The notes under the pieces: generated by a model | Databases searched by the model: none | What the model saw: the letters and a program-made list of their open reading frames with translations, nothing else | What the model was told of the DNA's origin: nothing | Program-made: the position numbers and the translations under genes | Shown here: positions 50,202 to 59,056 of the stretch, piece by piece | Layout of the letters: the number at the start of each line of letters is the position of its first letter | Position numbering within the stretch: the stretch's first letter is position 1 | Source: Porticoccaceae bacterium LTM1 | GTDB taxonomy: Bacteria; Pseudomonadota; Gammaproteobacteria; Pseudomonadales; Porticoccaceae | Reading direction: 5' to 3' | NCBI GenBank assembly: GCA_030252795.1 | Contig: CP127080.1 | Span: 1,810,501 to 1,874,500, forward strand | DNA length: 64,000 bases

Positions 50202-51632
50202 TTACTCCTCCGACTTGGCGAATGACCCGCCCATTTGGGAACGTGCGGAACTGTATGGTGATTGAGCGCTCTGCTCTACACACACCTCCGGCTTAACAAC
50301 CATCTCATGGTGCCGCTCCATCTTGCGAACCTGCCACAGCACTATTGTGTAGGCGACTGTGCCCCACAACAGAGAGCCGGCCATCTCACCGGCAATAACA
50401 CCTACCGCACCAAACCAGTCAGACAGCAGGTACACCAGCGGTACAGTACCCAACAGCGCGCGGGCAAAATTAAACATGGTTGCCTGAGTAGCGCGATTGA
50501 GATTGTTTGACGCCGCATTTGCGACAAACAACATGCCGTTAAAGGCGAAACCGATTACCAGCCAGGTCGCGTAAAAATCGATCAGATGTGCCGCATCCCC
50601 TTCCGCGCCAAAGGCATCAATAATCTGGTTGCGCAGTAAAAACATCGCCAACCAGATCAACAGCACATACCCTGCATTAACCAGAAGCGCGTTGTAGAGG
50701 GTTTGGCGAACCCGACGATATAAGTCAGCACCGGCATTCTGGCCAATGATTGGCCCAACCGAACCGGATAATGCAAAGATCAAGGCAAATGCCACCGGCG
50801 CAATCCGCCCCAGAATGGCTGCACCAGCAACCGCACTATCGCCAAAAGTTGCCATGGTTTTCAGAACATAACTGCTGCCGATAGGCGTCGCCAGATTGGT
50901 CAACATCGCCGGGCCGGCAATTGGCACAATTGCGCGCAGGTCTGCCCTTAGAGATTGCCAGCTCGGTTTCTTACCCAACTGATGATGCTTCCATACCGCT
51001 ATCGCTCCGATGGTGATCAGCGTCAGGCGGGAAATTACCGACGCAGTGGCCGCGCCCTGAATACCCATATCCATCCCGAAGATAAGAATTGGATCCAGCA
51101 CCGCATTTACCGCCGCCGCGCCCATAGTGGTCCACATCGAACGACGCGCATCGCCCACTGCGCGCAGTGCCGCCGCAGCGCACATACCGCAAGCCAACAG
51201 AGGTGTGCTTGGGAGAATAATTCGGCTGTAATCCAGTGCCAGCTCAAGGGTCAGCCCACTGGCACCCAGGAATACAAACAGATCTTCAAGATAAATCCAT
51301 ACCGGCAACATCACCACTGTCGCCAACAACGCACTGAATAGCATCAGGTTGCCGTAGTAGCGCCCGGCTAGCTCCCGGTCGTGACGCCCTTCGGCACGAG
51401 CTACCAGCGCCCCCATACCGATCTGCAAGCCAATACCCACCGAGGTGAGAAAGAACAGTAACGTACCGGAAAAGCCAATCGCCGCCGCCAGTTCCTCATG
51501 CCCTAGCAGGCTGAGAAAATACATATCGACCAGATCGACAGTAAACAGCGCCAACAAACCTACTGTGCTGGCGCCAGTCATTACGAGAATGTGTTTAAGC
51601 GTTGAACCTTTGGTGAATACCGCAGTTTTCAT
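50202..51632 (-). CDS. MATE-family efflux transporter
   Basis: The 476-residue protein has 12 predicted membrane helices in two MatE domains (residues ~15-180 and ~240-400), with LVDMYFLSLLGHEELAAAIGFS and NAVLDPILIFGMDMGIQGAATASV in the first half and the related VGPIIGQNAGADLYRRV in the second. Such proteins expel cationic compounds in exchange for Na+ or H+. Substrate unknown. Confidence 0.92.
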   Translation of the reverse strand: MKTAVFTKGSTLKHILVMTGASTVGLLALFTVDLVDMYFLSLLGHEELAAAIGFSGTLLFFLTSVGIGLQIGMGALVARAEGRHDRELAGRYYGNLMLFSALLATVVMLPVWIYLEDLFVFLGASGLTLELALDYSRIILPSTPLLACGMCAAAALRAVGDARRSMWTTMGAAAVNAVLDPILIFGMDMGIQGAATASVISRLTLITIGAIAVWKHHQLGKKPSWQSLRADLRAIVPIAGPAMLTNLATPIGSSYVLKTMATFGDSAVAGAAILGRIAPVAFALIFALSGSVGPIIGQNAGADLYRRVRQTLYNALLVNAGYVLLIWLAMFLLRNQIIDAFGAEGDAAHLIDFYATWLVIGFAFNGMLFVANAASNNLNRATQATMFNFARALLGTVPLVYLLSDWFGAVGVIAGEMAGSLLWGTVAYTIVLWQVRKMERHHEMVVKPEVCVEQSAQSPYSSARSQMGGSFAKSEE

Positions 51633-51699
51633 CGAGTCAGTCGTCCATTAACAGCTCAAGTGAAGCAGCATACAGCAACGAAGTACTTTCGCCAGAAAC

Positions 51700-53082
51700 T
51701 TAACGCAACTTTCTGACTTTAAAATTGCGCCCTTTGATCTTACCTTTTTCGAGGCGTTTCAAAGCCTGGTTGGCAACGGCACGTTTAACCGCCACAAAGG
51801 CACTGAAATCATAAATATCTATTTTGCCCACCTGCTGGCCGGGTATACCAGCATCACCGGTAAGTGCACCGAGAATATCTCCGGGCCGAACTTTCTGCTT
51901 GCGACCGCCGGCAATCTCCAGCGTGACCATTGGCGGGCGCAGCTCAAAATCATTCGGCGCTTTCATATCCGCAAGATTGCCTTCCTCAATTGGGTTTCCC
52001 TGATACTCGGCAATGGCATCCAGCTTATACAGCTCACGCTCGGTATAGAGGCTCCAGGCGAAACCACTTTTACCTGCACGGCCGGTACGACCGATACGGT
52101 GGACATACACTTCTGGGTCGCGTGACAGCTCCACATTCACCACCGCCTGCAGATCGCTGATATCCAGTCCACGTGCCGCCACATCCGTGGCCACCAACAC
52201 CGAGCAGCTGCGGTTTGCAAATCGCACCAGCACCTGATCACGATCGCGCTGCTCAAGGTCGCCGTGCAACGCCAGAGCCGAAATCCCCTGCTCGCGTAAC
52301 TCAGCCGCCAATTCGGCACATTGCTTTTTGGTGTTGCAGAACGCCACCGTGGATTCAGGACGATACGTAGCCAGCAACTTGATCAGCGCTTCAGCACGTG
52401 CTGATTTTTCTACATGGAAAAAACACTGCTCGATATCAGAACTTTTGTGGACCGCCTCTACGCTTACCGACACTGGCTGACGTTGGATAGAGGCGCTCAA
52501 TTGTTCAATGGTGTCTGGATAGGTCGCCGAAAACAGCAGTGTCTGGCGCTTTTTCGGGGTCAGGTTAATGATCTCGGTAATTCGGTCATAAAACCCCATA
52601 TCCAGCATGCGATCAGCTTCATCCAGTACCAGCATCTGTAAATGCTTCAGCGACAGCGACCCTTTACGCAAATGCTCCTGAATACGCCCCGGGGTCCCCA
52701 CCACAATATGCGCGCCGTGTTCGAGCGAGCCCAGCTGTGGCCCAAAACCCACACCGCCACAGAGGGTCAGAATTTTGGTGTTATGGGTAAACCGCGCCAG
52801 CCGACGCAGCTCCTTGGCCACCTGATCCGCCAGTTCGCGGGTCGGACATAACACCAGTCCCTGCACTTTAAAGCTCTTTACGTTGAGCTGGGTCAGCATG
52901 GGAATCCCAAACGACGCCGTCTTGCCACTGCCGGTTTTGGCCTTGGCAATCACATCCCGACCGCCCAGCGCGTACGGAAGGCTCTTGGCCTGAATGGGGG
53001 TCATTTCCCGATAGCCGAGGTCATCAAGGTTTTTGAGCAGACTTTGGGGGAGTTTGAGTGAGGCGAATTTGGTGTTTTGCAC
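51700..53082 (-). CDS. dbpA: ATP-dependent RNA helicase DbpA
   Basis: The 460-residue DEAD-box protein has the Q motif, AKTGSGKTASFG (motif I), VLCPTRELADQ, TPGR, VLDEADRMLDMGF, SATY, VAFCNTKKQ, ATDVAARGLDI and HRIGRTGRAGKSG. The C-terminal ~75 residues form the DbpA RNA-binding domain (VTLEIAGGRKQKVRPGDILGAL), which directs it to hairpin 92 of 23S rRNA in 50S assembly. Length matches E. coli (457). Confidence 0.95.
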   Translation of the reverse strand: MQNTKFASLKLPQSLLKNLDDLGYREMTPIQAKSLPYALGGRDVIAKAKTGSGKTASFGIPMLTQLNVKSFKVQGLVLCPTRELADQVAKELRRLARFTHNTKILTLCGGVGFGPQLGSLEHGAHIVVGTPGRIQEHLRKGSLSLKHLQMLVLDEADRMLDMGFYDRITEIINLTPKKRQTLLFSATYPDTIEQLSASIQRQPVSVSVEAVHKSSDIEQCFFHVEKSARAEALIKLLATYRPESTVAFCNTKKQCAELAAELREQGISALALHGDLEQRDRDQVLVRFANRSCSVLVATDVAARGLDISDLQAVVNVELSRDPEVYVHRIGRTGRAGKSGFAWSLYTERELYKLDAIAEYQGNPIEEGNLADMKAPNDFELRPPMVTLEIAGGRKQKVRPGDILGALTGDAGIPGQQVGKIDIYDFSAFVAVKRAVANQALKRLEKGKIKGRNFKVRKLR

Positions 53083-53200
53083 TTGGGGGAAGCTGTGTTG
53101 GTGGGTGGAGGGGGATTGTAGCAGATATCTAGCTTGTCATTCCCGCACAAGCGGGACTAATACGTTTACGCATTGAGCGCCGATGGCGATAATCTATTTC

Positions 53201-53472
53201 TTGTCATCCTGAGCGGAGCGAAGGATCTCATAGGGTTGCTTGGATTCTTGGGATTTCGCCCCCGAAGGCTAGGTGTGCGCCTGCGGCGGGCTGGGTTCAG
53301 TGTACTGGGGGCGAGTTTCTTTTCTTTTTGCCTTCCCAAAAAGAAAAGAAACCAAAAGAAAAAGGGGCTAAAAGCGCTTCACCTTCTCGGCAGTGAATTG
53401 TACAGCCCCTAGAAGCTCGCTTACTCCCCAAGTGGGACTGCTATATCCTGCGGTGCTTCTGGATTCTACCCA
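53201..53472. repeat. Copy 1 of a ~270-bp dispersed repeat (plus orientation)
   Basis: It runs from TTGTCATCCTGAGCGGAGCG through GGGGGCGAG, a 15-bp hairpin (GTTTCTTTTCTTTTT 53315-53329 with 53338-53352) and CACCTTCTCGGCAGTGAATTG to ATTCTACCC. An inverted copy lies at 54051-54316. No protein is likely. The remaining gene-free bases 53083-53200 and 53473-53528 show only a CCCGCACAAGCGGG palindrome near 53142. Confidence 0.85.
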
Positions 53473-53528
53473 AAGGCCTAATGAACTAGTGGCGATTCAT
53501 TACTTGTGACTTACAAGGGTCTCATCGT

Positions 53529-53975
53529 TTATATGCGAACATCCTTTTCAATCATAAATGCAATAACTAACTGCCCCCTTTTAATTAAAAAGCCTTCCTG
53601 ATAAATCCCTTGTTGCTCCCGCTCTCTCTTAAATCGCCATACATGATCACCTTCCTTATAATTATTTGCCATACATCTTGCTTGACTCACATAGTTAACC
53701 TTCTCATAGTGCTTGAGCTTCTCTTCATATTCTACATAACCCAATTGATCTGGAATATAATACGCCAATACCTCTTCTCTAGCTGAAACATCGGCGGCCA
53801 ACATTTTCAAAATGGCCTCATTAATTGAAACCTCAACAACAAAATCCTTATCCAGAAAAAATTCACTCTCGACAGAATCTCCAGAACGGCAGTCAATAAG
53901 CTTAGTTTCTTCTGTGGCATTTGAAGTATCTATATATAAAACAAGCATCAAGCCTAGAGAAAACAATTTAAGCAT
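53529..53975 (-). CDS. Exported hypothetical protein between inverted repeats
   Basis: The 148-residue protein has a signal peptide (MLKLFSLGLMLVLYIDTSNA) and a mature part with two Cys (IDCRSGDS, QARCMANNYKEGDH), many Glu/Lys and a C-terminal beta-like stretch. I recognise no family. It is AT-richer than its neighbours and bracketed by inverted copies of a ~270-bp repeat, which suggests acquisition. The start at ATG 53975 is preceded by AGAGGTG. Confidence 0.65.
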   Translation of the reverse strand: MLKLFSLGLMLVLYIDTSNATEETKLIDCRSGDSVESEFFLDKDFVVEVSINEAILKMLAADVSAREEVLAYYIPDQLGYVEYEEKLKHYEKVNYVSQARCMANNYKEGDHVWRFKREREQQGIYQEGFLIKRGQLVIAFMIEKDVRI

Positions 53976-54050
53976 TACGCACCTCTATCTAATAAATGTT
54001 GGCAGGTTTCTACTTCATATTAAGATTACAGCAATATCGTAACTTTATTC

Positions 54051-54316
54051 TTGGGTAGAACCTAAAAGCATCGCAGGATATAACAGTGAATCTTGGGGAG
54101 TAAGTAAACCCCTAGGGTCAGTACAATTCACTGCCGAGAAGGTGAAGCTCTTTTAAGGCTCTTTCTTTTGCATTCTTTTCTTTGAGCCAGCAAAGAAAAG
54201 AATGTCGCCCCCAGTGCATGGAAGCCGCCCGCCGCAGGCGCACTCCAAACCTTCGGGGGCGAAATCCAAAGAACCAGAGCAACCTTGTGAGATCCTTCGC
54301 TACGCTCAGGATGACA
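54051..54316. repeat. Copy 2 of the ~270-bp dispersed repeat (minus orientation)
   Basis: Reverse complement of the element at 53201-53472: GGGTAGAA, CTTGGGGAGTAAG, CAATTCACTGCCGAGAAGGTGAAG, hairpin 54171-54184/54191-54204 (CATTCTTTTCTTTG with its complement), CTTCGGGGGCGAAATCC and GATCCTTCGCTACGCTCAGG. The hairpin arms differ from copy 1 but remain complementary. Confidence 0.85.
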
Positions 54317-54365
54317 ACGTAATCGCTCAGAATGACAATCTGTACGTTCACGGGAATGACGGAAA

Positions 54366-54396
54366 CAAAAAAGGGCGACTAATTCAGCCGCCCTTT
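54366..54396 (-). terminator. Terminator of kynA
   Basis: On the minus strand AAAAGGGCG(G) pairs with CGCCCTTTT across a loop of about 11 bases, followed by T6. It begins about 22 bp after the kynA stop. Confidence 0.85.
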
Positions 54397-54417
54397 TCAA
54401 CTCAAACAATCAGCACA

Positions 54418-55251
54418 TCACAACTTGGTGCGAACCGACCAAAGCTCCGGGAAGAAGCTCAAATCCAGAGCCTTCACCAGATAACTCACACCACCAGTAC
54501 CACCAGTCCCCTTACGGTAACCGATAATGCGCTCAACCGTCTTCATGTGGGCAAAACGCCAGGTCTGGAAACGGTGTTCCATATCCACCAGCTTCTCCGC
54601 CCATTCGTACAGATCCCAGTACTCATCACCTTTTTTATAGATCTCACCCCAAATCTCTTCTACTTTCGGGTTGCTTGTGTAAGCAACACTCCAGTCACGC
54701 TCCAGGCACTCTTTGGGTACATCAAAGCCGCGTTTGGCCAAGAGCTGCAGGGTCAGGTCGTAGATGCTGGGTGCATTCAGAACATCGTTTACGCGCGTGA
54801 AGATTTCCGGGAAAGCCTTGTGAGCATTCACCATATCGCGGTTTTTATTGCCCAGGGAGAATTCGATGATGCGGTATTGGTAAGACTGGAAGCCGGAGCT
54901 TTGACCCAGTGAATCACGGAAACTCAGGTAGTCTTTTGGAGTCATGGTGGACAATACATTCCACGAGTGAATCAACTGCTCCTGGCAACGGGCGATACGC
55001 GCCAGCATTTTCATCGCAGGCCCCAGCTCATCGCGTTTTACACTCTCCATGGCCGCTGTCAGCTCATGGATCATCAGTTTCATCCACAGCTCGGACGCCT
55101 GGTGGATGACGATAAACATCATCTCATCGTGGCTGTCTGACAGGCAGTGCTGAGCATTCAGCACCTGATCCAGAGCCAAATACTGACCATAACTGATATC
55201 CTGATCCCAGTGGATTTCTTCCCCTTTGAGATCGACGGTATTGTCGGACAT
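54418..55251 (-). CDS. kynA: Tryptophan 2,3-dioxygenase
   Basis: The 277-residue haem enzyme opens tryptophan to N-formylkynurenine. Family landmarks are the N-terminal YGQYLALDQVLNAQH, EMMFIVIHQASELWMKL with the active-site His region, SGFQSYQYRIIEF, and RFQTWRFAHMKTVERIIG (haem ligand His) with GTGGTGGVSYL near the C-terminus. Start ATG 55251 begins MSDNTVDLKG; the frame extends upstream without a better start. Other kynurenine-pathway genes are not in the window. Confidence 0.95.
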   Translation of the reverse strand: MSDNTVDLKGEEIHWDQDISYGQYLALDQVLNAQHCLSDSHDEMMFIVIHQASELWMKLMIHELTAAMESVKRDELGPAMKMLARIARCQEQLIHSWNVLSTMTPKDYLSFRDSLGQSSGFQSYQYRIIEFSLGNKNRDMVNAHKAFPEIFTRVNDVLNAPSIYDLTLQLLAKRGFDVPKECLERDWSVAYTSNPKVEEIWGEIYKKGDEYWDLYEWAEKLVDMEHRFQTWRFAHMKTVERIIGYRKGTGGTGGVSYLVKALDLSFFPELWSVRTKL

Positions 55252-55411
55252 TGGACATTTCACGTTAGTTACCCCTGACCAAAATTGTTTACACGTAAAG
55301 ATTGTAAGGGTTTGTAAGAATATTGGAAATATTGACAATACTCCGCTTCTCTGCGCAATTTCAGGCTGAATTCATCCTCACAATCGATGTCCTCATCGGT
55401 ATAATGCCGCG

Positions 55412-57226
55412 ATGATTGATCACGCCTTAAACGTCCTGCACGAAATCTACGGTTACGACGCCTTCCGCGGCCCTCAGCAAGCGGTTATCGAATCCGCGTT
55501 GGCAGGCCACGACACTCTTGTGCTGATGCCCACTGGCGGCGGCAAGTCGCTCTGTTACCAGATTCCGGCACTGGTGCGCGATGGTATGGGAATTGTAGTC
55601 TCCCCCCTGATCGCGCTGATGCAAGACCAGGTGTCTGCCCTGCAACAGCTCGGTATCAACGCTGCGTTTCTCAACTCGACGCTCAGTGATGTCGAGCAAC
55701 AGGATGTATTGCGTCAGATGCACCAGGGCGATCTGGATATGCTCTACATTGCCCCGGAGCGACTGTTACAGGACCGCACTCTTCGACTGCTGAGCCAGTT
55801 TAAAATTTCCCTGATTGCCATTGATGAAGCCCACTGCGTATCCCAGTGGGGGCACGATTTTCGTCAGGACTACCTGTTGCTGAACCGCTTGCGGGAACAC
55901 TTTCCCGGTGTGCCGCGTATGGCACTTACCGCTACGGCCGATCCACGCACTCAGCAGGAAATCCCCGAACGTCTGGCATTCGATAGCCCCAAGCGCTTTG
56001 TCAGTGGCTTTGACCGCGCCAATATTCGCTACAGCGTGCAACCAAAAACCGATGCAAAAAAGCAGCTGATCAAATTCCTGATTGGCCATCGCGACAACTC
56101 CGGCATTGTTTACTGTATGTCTCGCAAGAAAGTTGAGTCTACCGCTGAGTGGCTCACCACTCGTGGACTCACTGCTCTGCCCTATCATGCCGGGCTGCCC
56201 GCCGAGATGCGCGCCGAGCACTTACAGCGCTTTCTGCGTGAAGACGCCATCGTGATGGTGGCCACGATTGCCTTTGGTATGGGCATTGATAAACCGGATG
56301 TGCGCTTTGTCGCCCATCTGGATCTACCCAAGAGCATGGAGGCCTACTACCAGGAAACCGGCCGAGCCGGTCGTGATGGCGAGCCAGCCGATGCCTGGAT
56401 GGTGTATGGCCTGCAGGATGTTGTTCGGCTGCGCCAGATGGTGGATGACTCCGGCAGCCACGAACAACAAAAGCGCATTGAGCGTTCCAAACTGGATTCA
56501 CTCTTGGGCTGGTGTGAAGTCACCGAGTGTCGACGGGTGTCGCTGCTGGGTTATTTTGGTGAAGGTTATCAATCAGCCAGTGGCGAGAAAAAGTGTGGCA
56601 ACTGCGATATCTGCCTGACCCCGCCACAAACCTGGGATGGCACTGAAGCCGCCCAAAAACTTCTCTCTTGCATCTACCGCACCGGCCAGCGCTTTGGGGC
56701 CGGCCATGTAATTGACGTGCTGCGTGGCAAAGAGAACGACAAAATGTACCAGTGGGGACATCACCAGCTCTCCACTCACGGTATCGGCAAAGAGCTATCC
56801 GACCAGCAATGGCGCTCTGTCGTGAGGCAACTGGTGGTCCAGGGCTATCTTATTTCAGACCCCGAAGCTTATGGCGCACTCCGCTTGACCGAAGCCAGTC
56901 GCCCGCTACTGCGCGGCGAAATCAGCCTGACTTTGCGCACTGACCTGGCCGAACCGCAACTGCGCAAGCCGGTTCGCAAACAGCATGGTTCCAATGTCAG
57001 CGACTCGGATCGAAAGCTCTGGGAAGCCCTGCGGGCCTGCCGCAAGCAGCTTGCAGACGAACATGGCGTACCGCCCTATGTGATTTTCCACGACGCCACA
57101 TTGATGGAAATGATGGAATACCACCCTACCAGCGAAATGGAGTTACTGAACATCAGTGGTATCGGCCAGTCTAAAATGGAAAAGTTTGGCAGTGAATTTC
57201 TGGAAGTTATCCGGGAGCATGTCTAA
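55412..57226 (+). CDS. recQ: ATP-dependent DNA helicase RecQ
   Basis: The 604-residue protein has GFRGPQ-like motif 0, [31 protein letters not shown] (DEAH box and aromatic loop), [18 protein letters not shown] and [10 protein letters not shown]. An RQC domain follows with the zinc ligands ([12 protein letters not shown]...CGNCDIC), and an HRDC domain ([20 protein letters not shown]...) closes it. It acts in recombination and fork repair. It overlaps the arfB open frame and is probably cotranscribed with it. Confidence 0.96.
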   Translation: MIDHALNVLHEIYGYDAFRGPQQAVIESALAGHDTLVLMPTGGGKSLCYQIPALVRDGMGIVVSPLIALMQDQVSALQQLGINAAFLNSTLSDVEQQDVLRQMHQGDLDMLYIAPERLLQDRTLRLLSQFKISLIAIDEAHCVSQWGHDFRQDYLLLNRLREHFPGVPRMALTATADPRTQQEIPERLAFDSPKRFVSGFDRANIRYSVQPKTDAKKQLIKFLIGHRDNSGIVYCMSRKKVESTAEWLTTRGLTALPYHAGLPAEMRAEHLQRFLREDAIVMVATIAFGMGIDKPDVRFVAHLDLPKSMEAYYQETGRAGRDGEPADAWMVYGLQDVVRLRQMVDDSGSHEQQKRIERSKLDSLLGWCEVTECRRVSLLGYFGEGYQSASGEKKCGNCDICLTPPQTWDGTEAAQKLLSCIYRTGQRFGAGHVIDVLRGKENDKMYQWGHHQLSTHGIGKELSDQQWRSVVRQLVVQGYLISDPEAYGALRLTEASRPLLRGEISLTLRTDLAEPQLRKPVRKQHGSNVSDSDRKLWEALRACRKQLADEHGVPPYVIFHDATLMEMMEYHPTSEMELLNISGIGQSKMEKFGSEFLEVIREHV

Positions 57227-57236
57227 GGAACCTTTG

Positions 57237-57650
57237 ATGCTGTATATATCCAATACCGTATCCATTCCCGATGAAGAGATCGACTTGAGTGCCATTCGCG
57301 CTCAGGGCGCCGGCGGCCAGAATGTTAACAAGGTCTCCAGCGCCATCCATCTGCGCTTTGATATCAACGCCTCGTCGCTGCCGGATTTTTACAAAGAGCG
57401 ACTACTGGCCAGCAAAGACCAACGTATCACCAAAGAAGGTGTGGTCGTTATCAAGGCCCAGCAATTTCGCACCCAGGAAAAAAACCGCGAAGACGCGCTG
57501 GAGCGATTGCGCGAGCTTATTAAAAAAGCCACTGTCGTCCAGAAAACCCGCCGCCCCACTAAACCCACCAAAAGCTCACAGAAAAAACGCATGGATAAAA
57601 AGACTCAGCGAGGAAAGGTGAAAGCCATGCGGGGCAAGGTGATGGATTGA
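57237..57650 (+). CDS. arfB: Alternative ribosome-rescue factor ArfB (YaeJ)
   Basis: The 137-residue peptidyl-tRNA hydrolase has the GGQ motif in [23 protein letters not shown] and a basic C-terminal tail (KKTRRP...KAMRGKVMD-like) that threads into the empty mRNA channel of stalled ribosomes. ATG 57237 begins [12 protein letters not shown], aligned with E. coli MIVISRHVAIPD, with AAGGAA upstream. An ATG at 57219, inside the recQ end, would add six residues. Confidence 0.93.
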   Translation: MLYISNTVSIPDEEIDLSAIRAQGAGGQNVNKVSSAIHLRFDINASSLPDFYKERLLASKDQRITKEGVVVIKAQQFRTQEKNREDALERLRELIKKATVVQKTRRPTKPTKSSQKKRMDKKTQRGKVKAMRGKVMD

Positions 57651-57655
57651 ATCTA

Positions 57656-57743
57656 AAGACACTGGATTGCGTCGCTGCGCTCGCAATGACGAACTGTGTG
57701 GGTATCACGTCATTGCGAGCGCAGCAAAACAATTCAGTGTCTT
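57656..57743. repeat. Palindromic repeat pair left of the GIY-YIG gene
   Basis: Left arm 57656-57691 and right arm 57708-57743 (36 bp each) are reverse complements at 32 of 36 positions, separated by 16 bases. The outer end reads AAGACACTGGATTGC and the right end TTCAGTGTCTT. It starts 5 bp after the arfB stop. Confidence 0.85.
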
Positions 57744-57767
57744 AAAAAAACAACTCAAGGAAGAGTT

Positions 57768-58061
57768 ATGCAAAAACAACCAGCGATATACATCCTCACC
57801 AACAAGCGCAACGGCACTCTTTACACTGGAGTAACCAGCAATCTTATTCAGCGTATCTGGCAACATAAACAGCATCAAGTGGATGGATTTTCCAAACGCT
57901 ATAAGTTGGATTGGCTGGTCTACTATGAGCTTCATCAATCCATGCTTGATGCTATCATTCGAGAAAAGCAGTTAAAGGCCGGTTCTTGCACTAACAAGAT
58001 CAAGCTAAATGAGTCAACCAACCCTTATTGGAATGATCTATACCCAGCCTTACTTGGATGA
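57768..58061 (+). CDS. Stand-alone GIY-YIG nuclease family protein
   Basis: The 97-residue protein is a bare GIY-YIG domain: IYILTNKRNGTLYTGVTSNLIQRIWQHK (Tyr, Tyr and catalytic Arg), then VYYELHQSMLDAIIREKQLKAG with the catalytic Glu. It resembles YhbQ/UvrC-like single-domain nucleases. ATG 57768 has AAGGAAG upstream; the frame extends left into the palindromic repeat, which I exclude. It is enclosed between two palindromic repeats whose outer ends are identical inverted 15-mers. Confidence 0.9.
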   Translation: MQKQPAIYILTNKRNGTLYTGVTSNLIQRIWQHKQHQVDGFSKRYKLDWLVYYELHQSMLDAIIREKQLKAGSCTNKIKLNESTNPYWNDLYPALLG

Positions 58062-58154
58062 TAAGACGCTGGGTCGCTTCACTATGTTCGCGATGACGTA
58101 AGCTCCGCAGTCGTCATTGCGAGGAGCATAGCGACGAAGCAATCCAGTGTCTTA
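58062..58154. repeat. Palindromic repeat pair right of the GIY-YIG gene
   Basis: Left arm from AAGACGCTGGGTCGC (58063-58098) and right arm 58112-58153 (CGTCATTGCGAGGAGCATAG...CCAGTGTCTT) are partial reverse complements. The right arm is the same sequence type as the solo copy at 38519. It follows the GIY-YIG stop directly. Confidence 0.85.
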
Positions 58155-58182
58155 CGCAACCACTTATGCTAAATTCCACCCC

Positions 58183-59007
58183 ATGAAAGTAGACCTGCAC
58201 TGCCACACCACCTGCTCAGACGGCTCGCTAACCCCACAACAACTGGTTCAGCGGGCCAGTGATAACGGCGTTACCCATTTATCCATTACCGATCACGATA
58301 CCGTAGCTGCGTACGCGCAAATAAGTATCGAAGACTGTCCGGTTAAACTTATTCCAGGCATAGAATTTTCCACTACATGGCGCAAGCAAGGCGTTCATAT
58401 CGTGGGGCTGGAAATTGACCTGAATAGCGATGCCATTGCCGAGGGAGTGCAATTCCAAACTGAAGCCAGGCTTGCAAGAGCCGAGCAAATTGCCGCGAAA
58501 CTCACCGCCAAAGGGCTAGATTGCAATCTGGAAGATGTACAGAAACTTGCAGGTGGCGATCATGTCGGACGCCCTCATTTCGCCCAACATCTGGTCAATG
58601 TCGGAGCGGTCAAAAATCAGCAACAGGCATTCAAAAAGTACCTTGGCGCCGGAAAGCCCGGAGACGTAAAACAGCACTGGGCAAGTATGCAACAGGTGAT
58701 TGACTGGATTCGAGGAGCCGGGGGTACCGCAGTTCTCGCTCACCCGCTCAAATATAAAATGACGCGCACCAAACTATTGGCACTGGTTGAAGACTTTAAA
58801 AGCTGCGGGGGCCAAGCCATGGAAGTAGTATCGGGCAAGCAAATTCCTTCCGATACACGCAACATGCTAAATATTTGCGAGCAATTCGAATTGCTTGCCT
58901 CCTGTGGGTCAGACTTTCACCATCCGGGATTGCAGTGGTCTGAATTGGGGCATTATTCTGTGATGCCGGAAAGCAAGTGTGACATCAGCAATTATTGGAA
59001 TTCCTGA
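58183..59007 (+). CDS. rnm: PHP-domain 5'-3' exoribonuclease / nucleotide phosphatase (Rnm/YciV type)
   Basis: The 274-residue protein has the PHP motifs VDLHCHTTCSDG, SITDHDTV, PGIEFSTTW, HIVGLEID, GRPHFAQHLV, VLAHPLKYKM and GSDFHHPG. E. coli Rnm (RNase AM, formerly TrpH/YciV) trims 5' ends of rRNAs and hydrolyses 3',5'-bisphosphates. ATG 58183 starts MKVDLHCHT; an upstream in-frame start at 58147 lies in the repeat. Confidence 0.9.
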   Translation: MKVDLHCHTTCSDGSLTPQQLVQRASDNGVTHLSITDHDTVAAYAQISIEDCPVKLIPGIEFSTTWRKQGVHIVGLEIDLNSDAIAEGVQFQTEARLARAEQIAAKLTAKGLDCNLEDVQKLAGGDHVGRPHFAQHLVNVGAVKNQQQAFKKYLGAGKPGDVKQHWASMQQVIDWIRGAGGTAVLAHPLKYKMTRTKLLALVEDFKSCGGQAMEVVSGKQIPSDTRNMLNICEQFELLASCGSDFHHPGLQWSELGHYSVMPESKCDISNYWNS

Positions 59008-59056
59008 TTAAACAATCGGCCACTTTTTTTCTTGGAGAAAATAAATTTGTTAAAAG

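Noticed and set aside
53173-53412. 79-codon frame with a Lys-rich stretch
   Set aside because: It lies entirely in a dispersed repeat whose second copy changes the peptide but keeps the hairpin, so the selected feature is the structure.
54202-54912. 236-codon frame on the plus strand
   Set aside because: It starts in the dispersed repeat and continues as the antisense of kynA.
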